Shown here one piece after another: positions 61,066-64,000 of a stretch of DNA of 64,000 bases. The position numbers were made by a program, and so were the translations under genes. This stretch comes from Orbilia blumenaviensis (taxonomy: Eukaryota > Ascomycota > Orbiliomycetes > Orbiliales > Orbiliaceae), in contig JAVHNS010000015.1 of the NCBI GenBank assembly GCA_036872755.1, positions 620,001-684,000 of the forward strand, read 5' to 3'. Under the pieces are notes generated by a model. That model saw nothing but the letters and a program-made list of their open reading frames with translations, did no database searches and was not told where the DNA came from. Position 1 is the first letter of the stretch. Each line of letters starts with the position of its first letter.

Positions 61066-62560
61066 TTGGGCATATGTATACTATACGAATTTATTTTTTT
61101 ATTTATTTTTTTGGTAGATTTTATATTTTTATATGGAATACGGAATGCCTGCAGGGGAATGGAGAGCGCAGCGGCGACGGGTTAGCTTGGGTCTTTTTCT
61201 CTCGCTCTTGCGGCCCGCGCCAGGATGTCGGACTCGGTAAGACCAGCTGGATTCGACTTTCAGGTCGCCGTTCAGAGAAAGGAAGATGGGAAAGAGAGAA
61301 AAAAAACTAGCCACCACCCGGTACTTTGGAAAACCCCATTTCCCCCGCGCGTGAATCGGCCGGTTCCTTTGCGATCCAGCTTCAACGGAAAAAAAAAATT
61401 TAAAGAATTTTACAATACGGGGATACGCCGAATCCTCCCTGCCAGCTAGCAATTGTTTTGAACCCCCATCCACGTTCGCGGTTACCGCCTGCTCTTCCTA
61501 TACTACTACTTAGTATGAATACCAAAAAAAGAATTCAATTGATAGCAGAAGTGATAAAATAGTAGTAATTCAATCGTGTCCACAAAATCTCCGACGAATA
61601 GGATCCCCCGCCTTGCGGGCTGCATAACCTTCTTTCCCTTTTAACAGAGAAGAGGGGGTGGGAAGAAGAAGAAAAAAAGGCCCGTGACCCGAGCTAAGAG
61701 GGTATGTTAACCCACATCAGTCGTCACGGGATAGCTGACTAGAAGTACTTACTTACTTAGCTGCTGAGCTCTAAACTGCCTAGTTAACTAGTTATTGTTT
61801 CTTTTGCGAAGAGGCAAAAGAGCTTACTACTAGTTAGAGAAGGGGGGGAAAGCACAACGTGCATGAGCTGTACTCCGCAATTCGAGGTTTTAACTAAACG
61901 TTCCTTAAGAATGGTATGTATGGACACACACCAACCCCCGGGGCCAGGGCTAATATAAGATAGGTCGCCAAGGCCGATCAATGATGACAATTGCGGAGAA
62001 GCCTGTTAAGTTTAGTTTTTTTTTTCTTTTCTAAAGTGTAGGTATACGCATAGGATCTTGGACAAGTATTTACTTTTTTAACTAGAGCTAGGGGGAGTTC
62101 TTTTAGGATGAATTACAGCGCCGCTGATGTATTAATTTGTCTGCTTTTCGCATACTACTCGGCTTAGGATGTAGTACTATTGGTTTGCTTTCGCCTTGAT
62201 GCCGTAACTATGCTGTATGGCGATTTTGTGAAAACAGGGTGTGTGGGGGAACATTCCGCACCGCCGGAAGGGTGATATAAAGCTTGCATCTGTACCTATA
62301 CTGTCCCTCTTTCCTTTCCCGCTCTTCAAGGAATTATAACTGCCGCCGTTCCTCTTCTTTTTTTTTTTCTTGGGCTGCAGCTTACCATCCTACCATCATC
62401 TTATTCTTCTTCTTCTCTTTATTACTCTGAAATCTTTTACCGGAATTTTGTGGCCCCCTCTTTCTTTCCAGGCTGCCTCGGAATCGTCAAGCTCTTGGTT
62501 TCTCAGTTGGAGTTAGTACTAGCGCCAGGTTTTTTTAGCGACTGCGACACCACCACAACT
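61066..62560 (+). promoter_or_regulatory. Intergenic region and CT-rich leader
   Basis: No gene was identified in about 1.5 kb. From about 62290 the plus strand becomes CT-rich (CCCTCTTTCCTTTCCC, TCTTCTTTTTTTTTT, CTTATTCTTCTTCTTCTC), the usual leader and start region before a fungal gene. Confidence 0.45.
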
Positions 62561-63778
62561 ATGTCATCAATCAACCCATCCGAATACGTCCTCCTGGACA
62601 CCAACGCAGAAAATGCAACACTTACCCCCCTCCAAACAACCCCGTCTCTCACTCCCTCAGACTCCCCAAGTCCCGCGCTACCCCCCGTTCGCCCCACTAC
62701 TTCTACTGCTACCACAAGTGCCACTACAACCATCATAAATAACACCAACTCAACAATCCACATGCAAGGCCAGCAATTGCCTACTATAAGCGGAATTCAA
62801 TCATACGAATCATTCGCTCGAGAACTAGAGCTCAAACGGGCGGAATGGTATCTCGAAGCCGCTGCTGTTTCAAAATGCACGGATGATGAAGTCTCCGAGG
62901 CTACTAATTCCGAGAAGGCGAGTGCGTTATTAGCGCAGTTGTACCCTTCCCCAGAACAACAAGAAGAAAACACTTCAGTGATCTTCTCGATCCGTATTTC
63001 GAGATACTTTCTAAAATACTCGAAGCCGGAATGGGCGCTCTCCTTATTATCTATTATCCCTGTATCTACGGATACAAATACACGATCACTGCCATCATCC
63101 CTTCTTCTTGAAAAGGAAGATAGGATAACATACTGGTACTACAAATCCCTCGCGACGTTGGAACTACAACACCAACAATCATCATCACCACAATCGATAA
63201 CAGCAACAAATGGTACAGAAGACCTGATCAAAAACGGAATGATCGAAGCCGTCGGCTGTATCAATGAGGATACTCGTAAGAAGTGGATTAACGTCGGGTA
63301 CTTCCTTATGGCTGTTTATTCGCTATTAAGGGGTGATGAGATCGATGCTAGGTTTTGGAAGGGACAGTTACCGGCTGGGTATACACTCCCTGAAGGGGTT
63401 TATTGCACGCATGAGGGTTTGGTCGAGGGGTTGGGAGGGCTGCAGATGCCGGTTATGAGAGGGGGAGCCCGGGGGGAGATGGGTACACCGCGACCAGCGC
63501 CAGCGCAATCTACTTCCTCTTCGGAGGGAAACAGGGATGTTATAAGTCAGCTTCAAGGGTTGACGACGGCAGATATTGCGATGAGGGATGTGGCGCGGTT
63601 GAAGAGGGATGTTAGTGATATTTATGATAGTGTGAATATGAATTATAGGGAGATGCATGAGAGGATTAAAGCCATTCATACGATTTTGGATGGTGGGAAG
63701 GGTGGGGTCTCGAGGGAGGAGGTGGATGAGTTGAAGAAGCGGTTGGGGTACTTGGAGGGGGTTGCTTTGAGGGGGTGA
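62561..63778 (+). CDS. Unrecognised 405-aa protein
   Basis: Single frame from ATG 62561 (MSSINPSEYVLL). The frame is open further upstream but only with a GTG. Residues 1-65 are Thr/Ser/Pro-rich and disordered. A helical, tryptophan-containing middle region (about 80-290) reads like TPR or other alpha-solenoid sequence: SFARELELKRAEWYLEAAAV, SIRISRYFLKYSKPEWALSL, RITYWYYKSLATLEL, KKWINVGYFLMAVYSLLRGD, ARFWKGQLPAGYTLPEGVY. The last 75 residues form a probable coiled coil (AMRDVARLKRDVSDIYDSV, EVDELKKRLGYLEGVAL). I do not recognise the family and found no catalytic motif. No transmembrane segment. The codon usage and length favour a real gene. It is the last gene in the window and on the same strand as DPH7. 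Confidence 0.7.
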   Translation: MSSINPSEYVLLDTNAENATLTPLQTTPSLTPSDSPSPALPPVRPTTSTATTSATTTIINNTNSTIHMQGQQLPTISGIQSYESFARELELKRAEWYLEAAAVSKCTDDEVSEATNSEKASALLAQLYPSPEQQEENTSVIFSIRISRYFLKYSKPEWALSLLSIIPVSTDTNTRSLPSSLLLEKEDRITYWYYKSLATLELQHQQSSSPQSITATNGTEDLIKNGMIEAVGCINEDTRKKWINVGYFLMAVYSLLRGDEIDARFWKGQLPAGYTLPEGVYCTHEGLVEGLGGLQMPVMRGGARGEMGTPRPAPAQSTSSSEGNRDVISQLQGLTTADIAMRDVARLKRDVSDIYDSVNMNYREMHERIKAIHTILDGGKGGVSREEVDELKKRLGYLEGVALRG

Positions 63779-63980
63779 TTTCCTTTTTACGGTTCATTTT
63801 TTCATTTTTTCTCTTCTTCTGGGACTTTTTTGTGTGATAAGGGTTGTTTTTGGTAGCTATATGAGGATAATGCTGGCGTCTTTCCGTTTAACATTTCAAA
63901 ATTTCTTTGGTTTGAGAACAAAACACAAAAATTCGGTTTGCTTTCGAATGGGGTCTATTTCTTTTTTTTTTCTTTTTGAC

Positions 63981-64000
63981 ATCTTCACACACACACACAC
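63981..64000 (+). repeat. (CA)n microsatellite at the window edge
   Basis: An ACACACAC run of at least eight units reaches the right end of the window, so its full length is unknown. Confidence 0.8.

Overview
The window reads as nuclear DNA of a filamentous ascomycete (Pezizomycotina). The evidence is many short spliceosomal introns (mostly 52-98 bp, GTAAGT/GTATGN donors, CTAAC-like branch sites), CT-rich leaders in front of several genes, roughly even use of both strands, and proteins of recognisable fungal type. A HOP2 homologue suggests a lineage that keeps the Dmc1-Hop2-Mnd1 recombination machinery, which Neurospora/Sordaria are known to lack. I cannot place the class.

Layout. 1-5.3 kb holds no credible gene. 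5.4-12.8 kb has an F-box protein, a small coiled-coil protein with a mini first exon, COG subunit 5 (COG5-like), and on the minus strand an MFS transporter. 13.7 kb has a tRNA-shaped locus with an intron and a T-rich Pol III stop. 14.5-17.7 kb is the meiotic gene HOP2, stretched by introns up to about 0.96 kb. 17.7-26.1 kb is gene-poor. 26.1-28.2 kb encodes a two-finger CCCH protein. 30.0-35.0 kb (minus) is UDP-glucose:glycoprotein glucosyltransferase with signal peptide and KDEL end, divergent from coatomer alpha (36.1-40.2 kb). ERV1 (minus) converges on coatomer alpha. A 3.8 kb spacer then holds a 276-bp inverted repeat. 45.4-46.6 kb is a tocopherol/sterol-type methyltransferase.

47.1-52.45 kb is the strangest part. 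A textbook TATA box and CT-rich leader lead into short spliced ORFs and then a G/C-rich, non-coding island packed with palindromes and hairpins. Several hairpins occur in two or three diverged copies. Their stems differ in sequence but still pair, through compensatory changes and U.G wobbles that pair only in plus-strand RNA. I read this as a candidate structured-RNA locus or a hairpin-type selfish element. It is my best candidate for something undescribed.

54.5-63.8 kb returns to ordinary genes: an AT-hook/histone-H1-like chromatin protein, RPN12 (minus) with an unusual proline-rich N-terminal extension, a divergent DPH7 WD40 gene, and an unrecognised 405-aa protein.

Secretory-pathway genes (COG5, UGGT, coatomer alpha) and protein-homeostasis genes (ERV1, RPN12, DPH7) recur, but as in most fungal windows these are independent transcription units, not a cluster. 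All exon models were built by hand from reading frame, splice consensus and family resemblance recalled from knowledge. No database search was run.
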